Part shown: piece after piece, positions 13,848 to 26,300 of the stretch
How the letters are laid out: each line of letters begins with the position of its first letter
How positions within the stretch are numbered: the stretch's first letter is position 1
Assembly: GCA_037893225.1 (NCBI GenBank)
Contig: JAZGUH010000271.1
Coordinates: forward strand, 1 to 64,000
Source of the DNA: Hippasteria phrygiana
Taxonomy: Eukaryota > Echinodermata > Asteroidea > Valvatida > Goniasteridae
Length of the DNA stretch: 64,000 nt
Direction of reading: 5' to 3'
Translations under genes and position numbers: made by a program
Notes under the pieces: generated by a model
Told to the model about the DNA's origin: nothing
Databases searched by the model: none
What the model saw: only the letters and a program-made list of their open reading frames with translations

Positions 13848-16800
13848 ACTATGGCGAGCCAAGCTTAGGGCATTCCCGATGAATCTTCGACACCATTTCT
13901 CGAGGTCCATGGCGCCGTTTGGAGTGCCTCCTTTGTCCGAATGTTTACACGTTTACATATTTTTACGTCAACTCTGACGAGTAGGTCTAAAGCCCAACTT
14001 GCCAATGCCACCCCGGCCGCGTATTACCCCTCGGGGTTCAAGCAGGATTAGGGACTACAAGTACGGGATTAACACCCATTTGTAGGTAATTTTTGGTAAC
14101 CCCAACAAAGAGATGCCTATAAGAAATATGACTGGCGTACCGGGGATGTTGTCAAGGGGATGACACAGATTTGCAGCGGAAGGCGGGAAAAGTTTGTGCC
14201 CCCTACGGCGTTGCACAGTCTATACGGTGATGCGTAGTGTGACCTACAGTGTGACCGTAGCTACTGTACAGCTGCTATCGGGTATTGAGTGTTTGTATAG
14301 CTGCTAGATTATTTGCCGCTCCGAACTTTCTGGCAGCTCCTCAAATAAAAGTTCTACGGTATCTTAATTCATTTTATGCTGATGGTACTAAAAGGATAAC
14401 TTGTCTTCGTTAGTATCTCCGATGACTTGTGTATTTACTTTTTAAAATCCACCATTAATTGGTTTGGAGTAGTGGTATGGGTCTCAGTACCGTGCTGACA
14501 TAATCACCAAGCTTATTGCAATTATTGCATACGGGGCAATGATGGACTTTAAAACAAAAATGGATTATATCTTGTGATTTTATCACAAACGAGCAGCAGT
14601 GACACTGGGAATCGTCACCGGCTAGGAACGCGCCATGCCAATGCCCTCTTAACGATCGCCAACACATCCACAAAGGCGTCCTGAATGTCCTAAGGCCACA
14701 CGAACAAAACAAGAGGAAAAACCAAGGACGACCGTGTCAAAAGAAGATCCATCCCCGTATTGGAACCATAGTCGCACGCCATGAGGACATTGGATGAAAG
14801 TTGGAAAGACCGCGGGGTTAAGGACCTGCAGCACGGGGCCGACTGACTCGAGATGCCCCCCCGGTGTTGGCCGGACAAAGGCAAAGAGGCAGACGAGGGG
14901 CTCCGTAGATTTGAACAAATAGAGGCAAATCAGTGTCATTCAAAACTGTTGTGAGTGCTTATTAGCGGACTTTCGAAACACAATTAGTGGGTTTCTTTGA
15001 GGGTTTAGTGCTGAGTTGACTCAATGGCTGCGCACATGCATGATGGATGTCCGCTGTCAGTGACTGCGCCTTGAACCCTCTTTCACAGACTGTCTATACT
15101 CACTGCACGGTTGGAATCACATTAAATCAGTGCATATGAGTATAGCAAACACCAACGTAAAAGTTTAATAGTGTTTGGACACGATAGCTGCTAATAATAC
15201 TGTTTTCATAAGCTACCCTTCCCAAGAATAGACGAAATAATTGTCAGTTGTGTTTAAGCCAATCTAACGAAATTCTGTATGATCGAATGACAGGAATGGC
15301 ACACATACAAATGGGGAGGGGGGTCTTGAGTCACTGTGTAAAAGGCGCAAACGCGTAAGCAGGATTGAAAGGAGGCGAACATATTATGTCGTGACATTCT
15401 GAGATTCTAGTTTTGATTACTTTTCTTTTCGTTTAAATGTACTTGCAGGCTTTCGCTCAAGATGTTCGTTTTTTTTTTTTTTTTTATAGTTTTCATATAT
15501 CCGCCCTGCCCCAATACTGCATCAATACACAGGTTCGCCTTTCTATGACGTACATACATGTACGCTTGACTGTGTGAACCTGTAGACAGGTTCCCGCTCA
15601 AGTCAGAGCGATAATGGAAGCGCCAGGAGCCAGTCTACAATGGAACCTTCAGTTCCCTGTGATGTCGCATGAGGGCGGTATTTGCAATACTCTGAGCCAC
15701 GGCCGGCCCTGTCTGTATGTAAAGTTTCACGGTGTTATGTCACGCACGTTGTATCAATACTACTAGGAGGGTCAACCCCGATCTCCAAAACTGCTAAATC
15801 TAGGGCCCAGTGTTCAATATTTTAGACGGGCTCGCCCAGGTAGGAGGGAAAAAAATCCATTATGCTTAACACAAACACGAAGCAGACATGTTTACACCTT
15901 TGCTCTATTTACTTCAATCCCAATGCCTGAGATGTGCCGTGGAAAATAACGGCGATGTGCACATGATAAACAAGAGTTGTAAGCTCGTTGCTGGTCGCCT
16001 GACATCATGGTTTGACGTCATTTCTACATTCTCATTGTCGCTCGAGTCTAGTTTCAGTTTAAACAAGAAATTGATCAATTGTAGTTTGTACAACATTTAA
16101 TTGCTGTAATTATCCCGATTCGTCTGCACATTATGCACGTTATAATATATTTCCCTTTAACTTTGTTTGGCACACATTGTTTGAAGATTATCTTGAACCG
16201 GAACCTTCGCTTTGAAAAAAAAAGATGCTTCTTGCGATGTGTTTTCCCGATTTATCATTTTATTGAAATCAATTATGCTGCTTTTGTTTTGAATCGAGTT
16301 TTGTTTTTAATTTCCCCGCGGGGGTAAACATCCCCCCATCTTTGTAAACATTCCCGGTACGTGCAGCAATGTGAGGCTATACGATCCCTTATCCAAGCCA
16401 AACTTGAACTGACAAGATAATCCCGATCGCAAAGCCTGGAAGGGTTTAACCGCTGACCCCGGAATGTTAGTCGAGATCAACAGACCCCAAAATAATCGTG
16501 ATAGAGGACGGCAAAGGTCATACTGGAAAAATGCCCTGTGTCATGTGCAGGAGGTAATTCAAAACCTTGTTTATAAGGCACCCGAGAAGATAACATGCGC
16601 TCATACGAATCGCTTTAAAACCCTAACAGCCCAAGCCTTTTTACTAGAATCCTTCCCTAACCACACAAACTCCAACACTGTGTAGTAAACCAATGGCACA
16701 TTCTTTGTACTTAGACAAAATCAGGGCATCAAGTCCCATGCAAAGTGATGGTGCCAAGGCTCTACAGTACCCAATCACACAAAATTCAACACAAAGGGGT

Positions 16801-16943
16801 GTTTGATTTTGGCAGGTTAGGGAAGGTTAGGGGGAGGCCTATTTCAATTACCAGATTTTACCTAAGTTCTTTCGCTAGAAAGCGGATGTGCATGTCCAAG
16901 GATGATGTTCCTTTGGCTGCTGTTTGAGTTTTGTTCACCACGT
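13848..16943. other. Non-coding, nothing firmly recognised
   Basis: 14455-14939 has a coding-like GC content and overlapping minus-strand frames, but no domain I know. A T-run lies at 15470-15485. No INF2 exon was found here. Confidence 0.4.
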
Positions 16944-17160
16944 TTTTTTTTATGGAAGTGGCCCCGTGAATACAAGGCTAAAAGCCACTTTTGGTAAAGG
17001 CTACAACAGAGATGGTTGGGTTGGCCACATTTTAGGTTGCCAGCACTACCACCCTCAAGGTTTTCCTGGGATCAGATCAAAGAAGTTCGCCCAATTTTCA
17101 GACCTTGAGACCCTGGCGGGGTAACATCCATCGTTGGTGAGATTAACTCACCTGCCCCCT
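16944..17160 (+). repeat. Dispersed repeat family D, copy 1
   Basis: It shares 'tttatggaagt', 'aaggctaaaagccact', 'gggttggccacattttaggt' and 'ctttcagacctg'-like blocks with 40796-41020, in the same order and orientation. It lies just before the first INF2 exon seen. Confidence 0.75.
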
Positions 17161-17234
17161 GTGCGTTCAGTACAGAGATGATGATCAGGATGATAACAGA
17201 TATCGTCATGATTTTCTTTTCTTTCTTAATTCAG

Positions 17235-17394
17235 GATCTCAAGAGCAAGAAATTTCGCTTCAGTCTGATCCTGGACGAGCTGAGCGAATCAGAGGTCACA
17301 TCCTACAAGACGACGTTGGTGGCGTTTATCAACTGCGTTCTTATAGCAACGGAAAACTTGCCGGACCGGATCAGATTACGCAATGAACTGATTG
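17235..17394 (+). CDS. INF2: INF2 exon (first in window): DID segment
   Basis: The segment begins after a pyrimidine-rich acceptor (tttcttaattcag) and ends at the donor attg|gtaagt. It reads [20 protein letters not shown] and continues with [20 protein letters not shown], then ends RLRNELIG. This is the DID helix pair of INF2, including the RNE(L/F)IG signature. The donor splits a codon after its first base, which the microexon at 23707 completes. Upstream in-frame residues (MMIRMITDIV...) are intronic read-through. The preceding DID exons, expected to encode a NSxxGIEYI-like stretch, were not found in 1-17234. Confidence 0.93.
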
Positions 17395-20300
17395 GTAAGT
17401 CGCTTTGATTTTCATTCACAATCTCAAAAACTGACTCGCCGCATGTGTTATGTTTGCGAAGTGTGAGAATATATATACAAGATGGAACATTTTATTCTAC
17501 TTCATAAAGAAAGTTCGGTTTGGTTCGGTTCGGTTCGGTTCGGTTCGGTTCGGTTCGGTTCGGTTCGGTTCGGTTCGGTTCGGTTCGGTTCGGTTCGGTT
17601 CGGTTCGGTTCGGTTCGGTTCGGTTCGGTTCGGTTCGGTTCGGTTCGGTTCGGTTCGGTTCGGTGCCACCATTTTGCAACCCGAGGGTTAAATCGTGCAG
17701 TGGTTACATCAACTTTCAAATATAGAAACATTTTACAAATCTACAATTGCATTTTAAAAGTTTGGCGAATACGTCAAGCAAATTTAAACTAAAAGAAAGA
17801 TTTCAAAGCGTAAAACACACAGAGATCCCAGTATTGTATTTACACTTTATTTGTTCAACAGCAATGATTTTTGTTATTGAAGAATGTGCGAAGTCAACAT
17901 AAAAATACTCATTTCCTCAGTTATAAACATACACTTTTACAGCTAGGTCGCATGCTAGATTGTTTGCAGTTATAAAGCACGGTATTCGGCCGTAGACTAA
18001 AATCTAAATCGAGATTATGCTTGCTCTGAACAGGGACAGACCTGATGTTTTTCCACAGCCTGACCCTCGCCCGTAGACTTGGCGTGGAGACAACCTTGGG
18101 TTGTTGTCATCGCAGGTCTGTCAAAGTTATTTCAAGTCCGATATTTCTGGACATCGTTTCATTGCGATGCCCTGTCGAGAATAGGACAGTCACGACTAAC
18201 GAAAGTGATTGACAGCAAAGAAAAACTTGTATGGTTTTGAGAGCGGACAAATAATTTTCCACATGTAGGCCCTATGAATGAATCATGTTGACAGCCCTGC
18301 CTGTCCGCGCATCTAATACAAGTAATATAAGGCGCAGTCCTGAAAAACTGGAATTAATGTCAAGGCTACATTCATTATTACTGTACACGTTTGTTGAGCA
18401 AAACATTTGAATGAACAAAGGTAAAGCTCCGACAATGAAGATTCCCTGGAAATTAAAAAAAGGAGAGAAAATACAAATAAATAAATAAATAAATTAAAAA
18501 AAGAGAAGACAAGGTGCGAACCAGTCAATGTCGTACTCAATTCAGTCGATTCACAACACGGTGCGCCGCCAGCGGCAACCGGGGAGAGGCCAAATTACGC
18601 AGTGCATCATGGGAAAAAGACTCGCAAAACCGGAAGTGGGTATCGCCAATGCATTGACCGTACTTCTTACACCCCTTCTCCGCTAAATCTATCAACTCCT
18701 CTCTCTTCTTTCCTGCACAAGGTATTACCTGATTAGTCAAAAAATGCTTTAACTCATCCACTCGCATTCGCGCGAAATCCATACTGCTGTACTACTGTCC
18801 ACCATCTAATACAACGAGATAGACGCAATGTCGACCCCGAAAGTGGGAAATTGGCCGTTCCCGGCTTGCCGCTGGCGGCGCACTGAGTTGTGAATCGACC
18901 GAATTGAATGTATATTTAATTAACACTCGAAACCTGCTGAAAGGGCCCTAAAATGCGGCTATATACAATAGGCCTACAGGTATCGCGGTCTTGAACAAAG
19001 CGTCGAGTGATATTTAGCACCCCCTCCCCTTTAAATTTGTCTACGGCCAGTGATTTCTACCTTTGCTGCTTTTTGGTGAGTGCTTTGCCCGCCTCTAGAA
19101 AAAAATCCTGGCGACGGCTATGTTCTAAACTTGATAAAAATTCCATTTTCAAACTTAATCAAACAGGCTTACCAGCTACAATCCAATCTATTGAACCGTA
19201 GATACAAAACAAGTATCGGTATGCAAAGCATTGACACCCCGCCCATCATCGCCCCTGTGTGCACACATCCAGCCCACGACTGAGACAAGACCATGCATCA
19301 ATGCCTGAATATCAGAAGAGGTTTTAAATACATGCGTTCAAGCTGGACGACAGCCCACCGAATCTGCAAATACTTCTGGACGTGTCAATATTTTGAGGAA
19401 GACTTGAAATATCAAATACGGAGCTCAACTCGTTAGGTTCACACGAATTTGTTACTGTTGGGTGTAGTTACCGTGGCAATAGGGAAACAGTCTTTTTGCC
19501 GAAGGACCGTGAGCTTTATTGACTGGAAGTAATTCTGCCTACAAATAGTTGTTGTTCCACACATTTTACCCGGTGGTATTTTCACAATGTGAATCACGCT
19601 AGGTGTCAGATAACTACGCCCCCCTCGGTACTCGTGGAGTCAGGCAAGGACACGCGATCAGCGAACTTGGGTAGTAAACATGTTTTGAACGACCGTTCCG
19701 AGTCTTCTAAAAATCTTTAAATCCTTTTCTTACCAGTGGAGAACTGTATTCCCATACATTTTTTTATATTGGGGTACTATTGGTGTCAGTATGGGAACAC
19801 ATTCACCAGCGTGCAACCGTCCCAATAATTGAACAGTTTGCAATTTAAATAGCGCCATCACTCGGCAGACAAACGCCAATTGACGCAGTGCATGACATGG
19901 AATTTAACAACTTTACGAAGCTTTAGGAAATTAAGCTTCCCTTTTGTGTAATTCTAGGGCTTTTATCGCGTCCTCAGTGACCACCGAATTGCTAGTTTTA
20001 CAACTGCCAATAAACTTGCCAGGTTTATACCGAAATTCCCTTGAGACAGAGTCGGTTCGGTACGCGCGCCTCGTCACGTACACTAGGGTCGGGATGTAAG
20101 CTCGGGGGACCCCCCAGAATTTGGAGGTCCTGACCCGCCACACACCGACGCCTCACGGTTGCTGCTTCTACAGTGCCTTCGAGAGCACACTTTCAATTTA
20201 AGGTTGGCTGCAAATTGTGGAATTCGAAAATCAATTATTGAAATGGGGCTGAAATGGGAATCTCCTTCAGGGGCGGGTCTGGAGGAGGAGGGACCAAGTT

Positions 20301-23300
20301 GTCACAGTTGGAACATTGGGTTTTTTCATTATGCCCGTTTGGTAAGGGGGTCATGTCTGAACACAATTAGAGATTAACCCCCCATAAATTATAATTGTAT
20401 TTGCCAATTGTCTAATTTATTTGGTAGCCACCGCCAGCAGACACAATTTCACGGTCCATTGCATTTCTGCACACCTGGGTGGGCTGAAAAGTGGTTAAGG
20501 GACGCCGGCACTGTTCTTTCCTGTCAAAAATTACCCGAGAGCAACTCACAAAAACAAGCACCGGGGGCAGTGAAGTGAAAAACAATAAACGCAAAAATGT
20601 TTACCTGCCTCAACCATGGACGAATATATAAAGAACACTGACCCCTTAATGAAAATATCAGGTGCGAAATCCATATGATGCGTGTTGGACCCTTCCCCTT
20701 CAACAACAAATTGTAACTGCCGTTTGTTTTAATTAGCGTCTGTTCAATTAGGAGGAAATTCCATTATTAAATCAAGGTCAGTAAGGAACCATGCTACATA
20801 TTAACCCTCAAGGTAACATGTACGGAAATTAAATCTGAAGGGGTCAGGGTTTGAATATTTTCCGCTGGCGCTGTTACGAACCTAACATCAGAAATACGCC
20901 TGTGTCCCTAAACATTTCTTTAGCTTTCTGTTAGTTTGGTTTGGGGTATTTGTTTGTTCTGTGCATATCAAATATTATGTTTGTTAGGGGTTAAAATTGT
21001 AAACACATCGGTGCCTTGTTTTACTTTGTTTATTCTTCGACAGCCCTTCTCAAACTTTGAATTGATCTGATTTAATTGCGTCGAAAGATTTACAAAATTT
21101 GGCCAAACCGGCTTTGCATAAGAAAAAGTCGAGAAATTGCAAGAAAATTTTCGTTAATTTAAGTCAACTACCACAACACCCAAAATGCAGCTGTTCCTTA
21201 AACACTCCCGAAATCTTCCAGAAACAGGTAAATATCACGTGCGAGAAGAGCGTGACGTTATTTTAAGTGGTTGAGTTTTTAGACGCCAGTAAAAATGAAT
21301 TACTGAAATACTAAAGAAAGGTCGTTAAATGGAACATAGCATATAAAACTTACTTACAAATAATACTCTGGCCTTCTCTGAACGAAAAATGTATTACATA
21401 CAAAGTTCTCAGTAAAACATATTAAATATGCTTAAGTCTTTTTTTTAAATTGGGATCTTGTTAGGGTTTAATACCTATTCGGCCTCCTGGATTGTCAAGT
21501 CCAAGGTTTGTACGGAGGCAACCTCACAATATTTTGCGTTTGATTCTAAGATGCTGAGCCAGGGAAAGGTGGTTGAATCAGTACTGATTCTACTTCATGG
21601 CTTTTGCTTGTAAGTTATAAGTGATACACATTTTCTTGTTTTTACTCTTGAACTTTTCAAAAAATACCAACTGAAAAAACATTGTTTGCAAATGTATACG
21701 GAACTAATCTGTTAAACATTCACTTTAAGGAGACAAAAATGCTTATTTTAACTTTATATTGAAGAAGAAATGTTGGACAGTTCCATATTAAATGACAAAT
21801 TATATTTGAGGAAGGGCTTATTCATTTGAGGTGTGGCATGCATAATTTCGTGACTGATGAGAAACTTTTAAGATTTGTCAAATTTTAAACAAAAAGGAAC
21901 AACTTCTCCACCAAAACGAATGCTCAAAAAGAGAACTTAAATCTATAATTTGCAAATTTGGTTCCCTTCCGTTTTAGTAAATTTCGTTTGTAAAGTTCAC
22001 CAAACAAAGTTTTCAGAGTGACAAAAAAATAGATTGAAAAACCATGGCGTTAAAGTACTACTGACCCAACCACCTCGCCCTGGATTCCAACGGTTTGCCA
22101 AACGTGTGCAAAACACTAGCAGGTGTCTGAAGAAAGACAAACTATAGATCTACAAGCCTTGAAAATTAAAAGGTAGAATAAAATATTTCACTAGCTTTAT
22201 CGCAGGGTTCTTTACGAAACCAAAGCTAAAGGGTTTATTTATTTCTCCGATTCAGGTCTTTCAAAGTAGCAGTTTTTAGCTTGTGTACTCCACACTGCAG
22301 TTGGAGTTTATTATGTGTGAAAAGTTTTGAAAAAAATGCATATAATAATTATGGTATATATATATAATATTGGTACAGAGGAACTTGTGACGTAAGATCG
22401 TTATCAAAGAACTATAATGTGTTGTTCGAACATCTGAAATCATTCAAAATTATTGTAGTTTGCCGGAATACTTGAAAAATGGTAACCGTCTTCCCGCTTA
22501 ACTTTGAATTTGCCGCGGTCTTGAAGAAATTTGTACATGTACAGCGGCGGCGATTTCTCGTCAAGGTTGGGGGGGGGGGGGGGACGGAGAAAAAAAGCGC
22601 ACAACCAATAACAACTTTGACGCGCTGACATCACCCTTATTGTATTTGTTTAATTTGTTTTATTGTTGTAATCAACCACGTACGAAGTACTACGGGGATG
22701 CTAAAAGTAAACGTTATACTTACCTCTTGAAATACAAACAACAAATATTGGAGATTACATATTCATCCCTGACCAATACTTTTTCGGAAGAACGTACAAT
22801 CAGTTCAACTGCTATTAGAGAGATCATGTATAGCCTATTTGGTGTCTCTTGTGTCTCCTGGGAAATTTTTGAAAATGTGTGCTGATGTTTGTGTTTTGGT
22901 GCATTCTGGTGCATGTAAAAGTCAATGACCCATGGCAAAATATTGGGGGGGACACTGCCATAGCCGTCCCCTCCACAAAAAAATTGGGGGGACGTGTCCC
23001 CCCCGTCCCCCCGGGATGGCCGCCCATGTACATGTACATCCTTACCTTGATACAAGTCAAGTCCCTTCAAAACCAAAACAATGTTGAAGGACTTTATGAC
23101 TCGATTGGCCAGGGTCTGACCCCAGTCAGCTGTGAGTGCATACCCGGTCCGTTTCTATGGTAACTGTTAGGAGCAAATTCCTCACCATCAACCACTTGTG
23201 GCTGGAAACGGAATGATGGCAAACGGCGGCGGTGACAGGGCCAACAACCGGCCCCTAATGACCAGTCAACCCCCGTGACCTCCTGCTGCCTTGGGGGAAA

Positions 23301-26300
23301 TATCAGGAATCCCACTCCCGGAGAGCGCGGCGCACATGTCTCAAAGCCCAATATCGAGGGGGGAACATTAATGCCAGGCACGGTATGCCTCCAACCCGCT
23401 GATGGAAATCCAAGCCCCGCGTGCGGTGCTAAAGCTCCCGGTGTTAAAACAACTGGCCCATTGTGAAGTTTGCAATTCGGTCTGTGGACGTAAACTGGGC
23501 AATTTTCAGAAGAAAGGTCGCTACTTTTTAGCTTCATTCTGAACATGAAATGGTAACCAAGGAAACTGTTTGGCTGCTCAGCATCAGATGACGATTGGCG
23601 ACAACATGAAATAGTAGAATTTACGACGTGTTTTAGGATGCTTGTGGTTTTCTATTTCCACGCTCACCAATAATGTTAGAATCTTCTTGCTCTTTCCCCG
23701 ATGCAGGACTCAAATTGCTGGATGTTTTGACTTCACTCAGGTGAGTAGAAGTTGTTAAATTTATGATAATTTCAAAATCTCCTTTGAAACTCCATGCAAA
23801 TGAAAAGGATGCACCATGCATAGAGGTATGTGTTTCCTTAGGTTTACACTCCTGTAAAAGTTGCAGGTTGCACGTGCTTAGTTATGCACAGAGATGAATA
23901 CTAACGTGACCTGTTTGGGGTAGTTATTGGACCTGCTCGTTAGGTGAAACGTAATAAACCTACATTGTATTTATGATATAAACACCTAATTGTCCAATAG
24001 TGTTTAGATTATAACCGCGTCATGTGTAAGTTTACAGTGTGCATTCATTATTTTATGAAATGCCTTCATATTGATTTTTGTATTGGGACATACACCGACA
24101 TATTGCATTTGTATCCGTAGCAGCAGTAACCATGGTAACGTGTTTTCTCGGAACTGTGAGCTATACGCATAGTTTATACGTAGAAATTAGTATTTTCCCC
24201 TTTTAACATTATATCCTATGTTTCCCACAGAGCATGGGATACCCAAGGGAAACTCTGCCATCTTCCCAATCCTGGCCCTATAAACCACGCTTGCCCATTG
24301 AATGGTCAGGGTCTGTCAGTATTAAAGGACTTTTCCATGTTCCATCGGACAATGGGAAACCATGAGAAACCCTGCCATCCTCCCAATCCAGGCCCCAAAC
24401 CACGCCTATTGACTTCCATTTTGGATGGTCATGGTCTGACAGTATTATGACTTCCCTTTGTTCACTTTCCATATTGTCTCTCCATGTTCCAATGGAGCAT
24501 GGGAACTATGGGAAACCCTGCCATCCTCCCAATCCAGGCCCAATGAACCACGCCCATTGGATGGTCATGGTTTGACAGTAATAAAGGTGTTTACAGCCGT
24601 GAAATTAGTCAGCTAGATACAGATAAATATTGAAGGTAGCAATTTGACGACTAACTTAAATATGGTATAAGATTTTTTAGGTACAGATACTTCATCAGCA
24701 GCTACGAAAGAGTACGAAAGCTTATGCAATATTTTAAATTTTAGTTGGTCTATCAAGTGCTACCTTCAATATTTATCTGACAGTAACGATTTTCCCGCTG
24801 GTTTCTATCCACTTTTCATTATTATCTCCCCAAGTTCCCCGCGGCAAGGGCGTAACAGTGAAACCTCTGAACAGAAAGCGAAGGGATGCTCGGAAGGGGG
24901 TCGCTTTCACAATTACTGTACGTGCCGAACGTGACACAGAACCCCACTATTTTGTCGGGTGTAGGTTATGACACATACCGTAAACTTTTGCAAAAAATAA
25001 ACGGCCCTGGCTGCCGGATTGTTCCGTGTGAGTTCCAGCATTGTTTATGTTGTGATCTACTTTCTTTGACTGGAAATGTTACTTGTCTAAACAATTGACA
25101 TTATAATGTCGTAAGGTCGGTGCAAAAAAGCCACTGCACTTGCATGTAGGGCCTACAGGAAGACAGGTGTATTATAATGATAGGGAAGCTGGGTGAAGAC
25201 TTTTTTTCTTGGTGTGGGGGGAGGAAGATTGGTAAAACCATTAGCTCCAGGGTACGGCAAAGATCAAAGGACTGGCTGTAAGTTGAAAACAATACGTGAA
25301 ATCATTTAGGGAAGGAAATCGGCTTTTGGACTAGAAACCACAGCGGCTGAACTGTTTACGTGTCTGCCTTATGTCGGTCTGTACCGGTACTCCATCACTT
25401 AAAAGCGTTGGCAAATCGACCTCTGAAATGACTTGCGTGCATTCGCGGTGCAGGTTTCCTGCACATGGACTTGTAACAGAACACGTTGGTTGACCATTTG
25501 TCAATCAATGTGTATTTCATAGTTCACAATGTAAATGCTTTATCAGAGATAAAACATTATTGCAACTTGCAAGTAACAAACCTGTTGGAAGAATTCCATA
25601 AGTTGCCCTTTAATAACTTGATCTGTCATCAGAAATACTGTTTTCCCCACGAGGACTTCCACTGTGTGCCTTTTCTGCGCGGAGGGCAAAAGTGAGCAAC
25701 GTTAGTTTTCGCTGACTTCCGGTTCCGCAATGTTGGAATTTGTTTGAGACACCTCAGGAGGATTTTCCCTCCTGAGTCTGGGGTTGATTGAATACGGTCC
25801 GCGATTGAATGAACTTTTGGTTCATCGCATCGTGGTTAATTTATGGATTCGAGTTTGGTTTTCTTGCTTTTCAAACAAAAATGCGTATAGGCAGTATAGG
25901 CACATAGCCTTGTCGACTATGCCCAGCAAATTCATGTACGAGAAGATACTGGACACGTTCCCGCCCGAAATATTGCCACCGGCAGCTAGTTCGGGTATGG
26001 AATGGCGCCTTTGATTGGCCCTTGCGTGCGCAAGCGCTGATAATAATTTCTCATTTTTCATGTGTTGGATGCTGTTGTCATCATCGTAAATAAGTTTGAA
26101 TCATAGAGACAATTATTTTGAATGTATACACTTGTATTTTTGGCAGGTTTTTGCAGTGGTCAAAAACAGCGCAATGCGTTTCTAGTATCTAATTATAAAC
26201 ATTCTAATTAGCATAAACCTATCCGAATTTGTACCAAGAGTGTGCTAATATAATTAGCCCTACCCGCTTTACACCGGTCGCCATTATCGAAAGTCAGAAT

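Larger units (their letters stand above)
17395..23706 (+). other. INF2: INF2 intron (6.3 kb) before microexon
   Basis: It holds the (GGTTC)n array, the SAP-ORF foldback element, a candidate 530-bp inverted-repeat element at 21559-22083 and family C copy 2. A minus-strand frame at 19931-20143 (basic N-terminus, [11 protein letters not shown]) and a 150-codon minus-strand frame at 23094-23546 lack recognisable domains. Confidence 0.8.

Noticed and set aside
14455..14939. Possible decayed retroelement fragment
   Set aside because: Coding-like composition but no reverse transcriptase, integrase or protease motif in any frame.
1..17234. Search for the missing first DID exons of INF2
   Set aside because: No segment with the expected DID residues and splice sites could be found by eye; a spliced-alignment search would be decisive.
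17450..17792. Five overlapping frames of Arg-Phe-Gly-Ser-Val or Thr-Glu-Pro-Asn-Arg repeats
   Set aside because: Products of the (GGTTC)n array in the INF2 intron; no splice or start logic.
23094..23546. 150-codon minus-strand frame in a GC-richer patch
   Set aside because: No recognisable domain or splice sites; possibly chance in GC-rich sequence. Kept only as a note in the intron entry.
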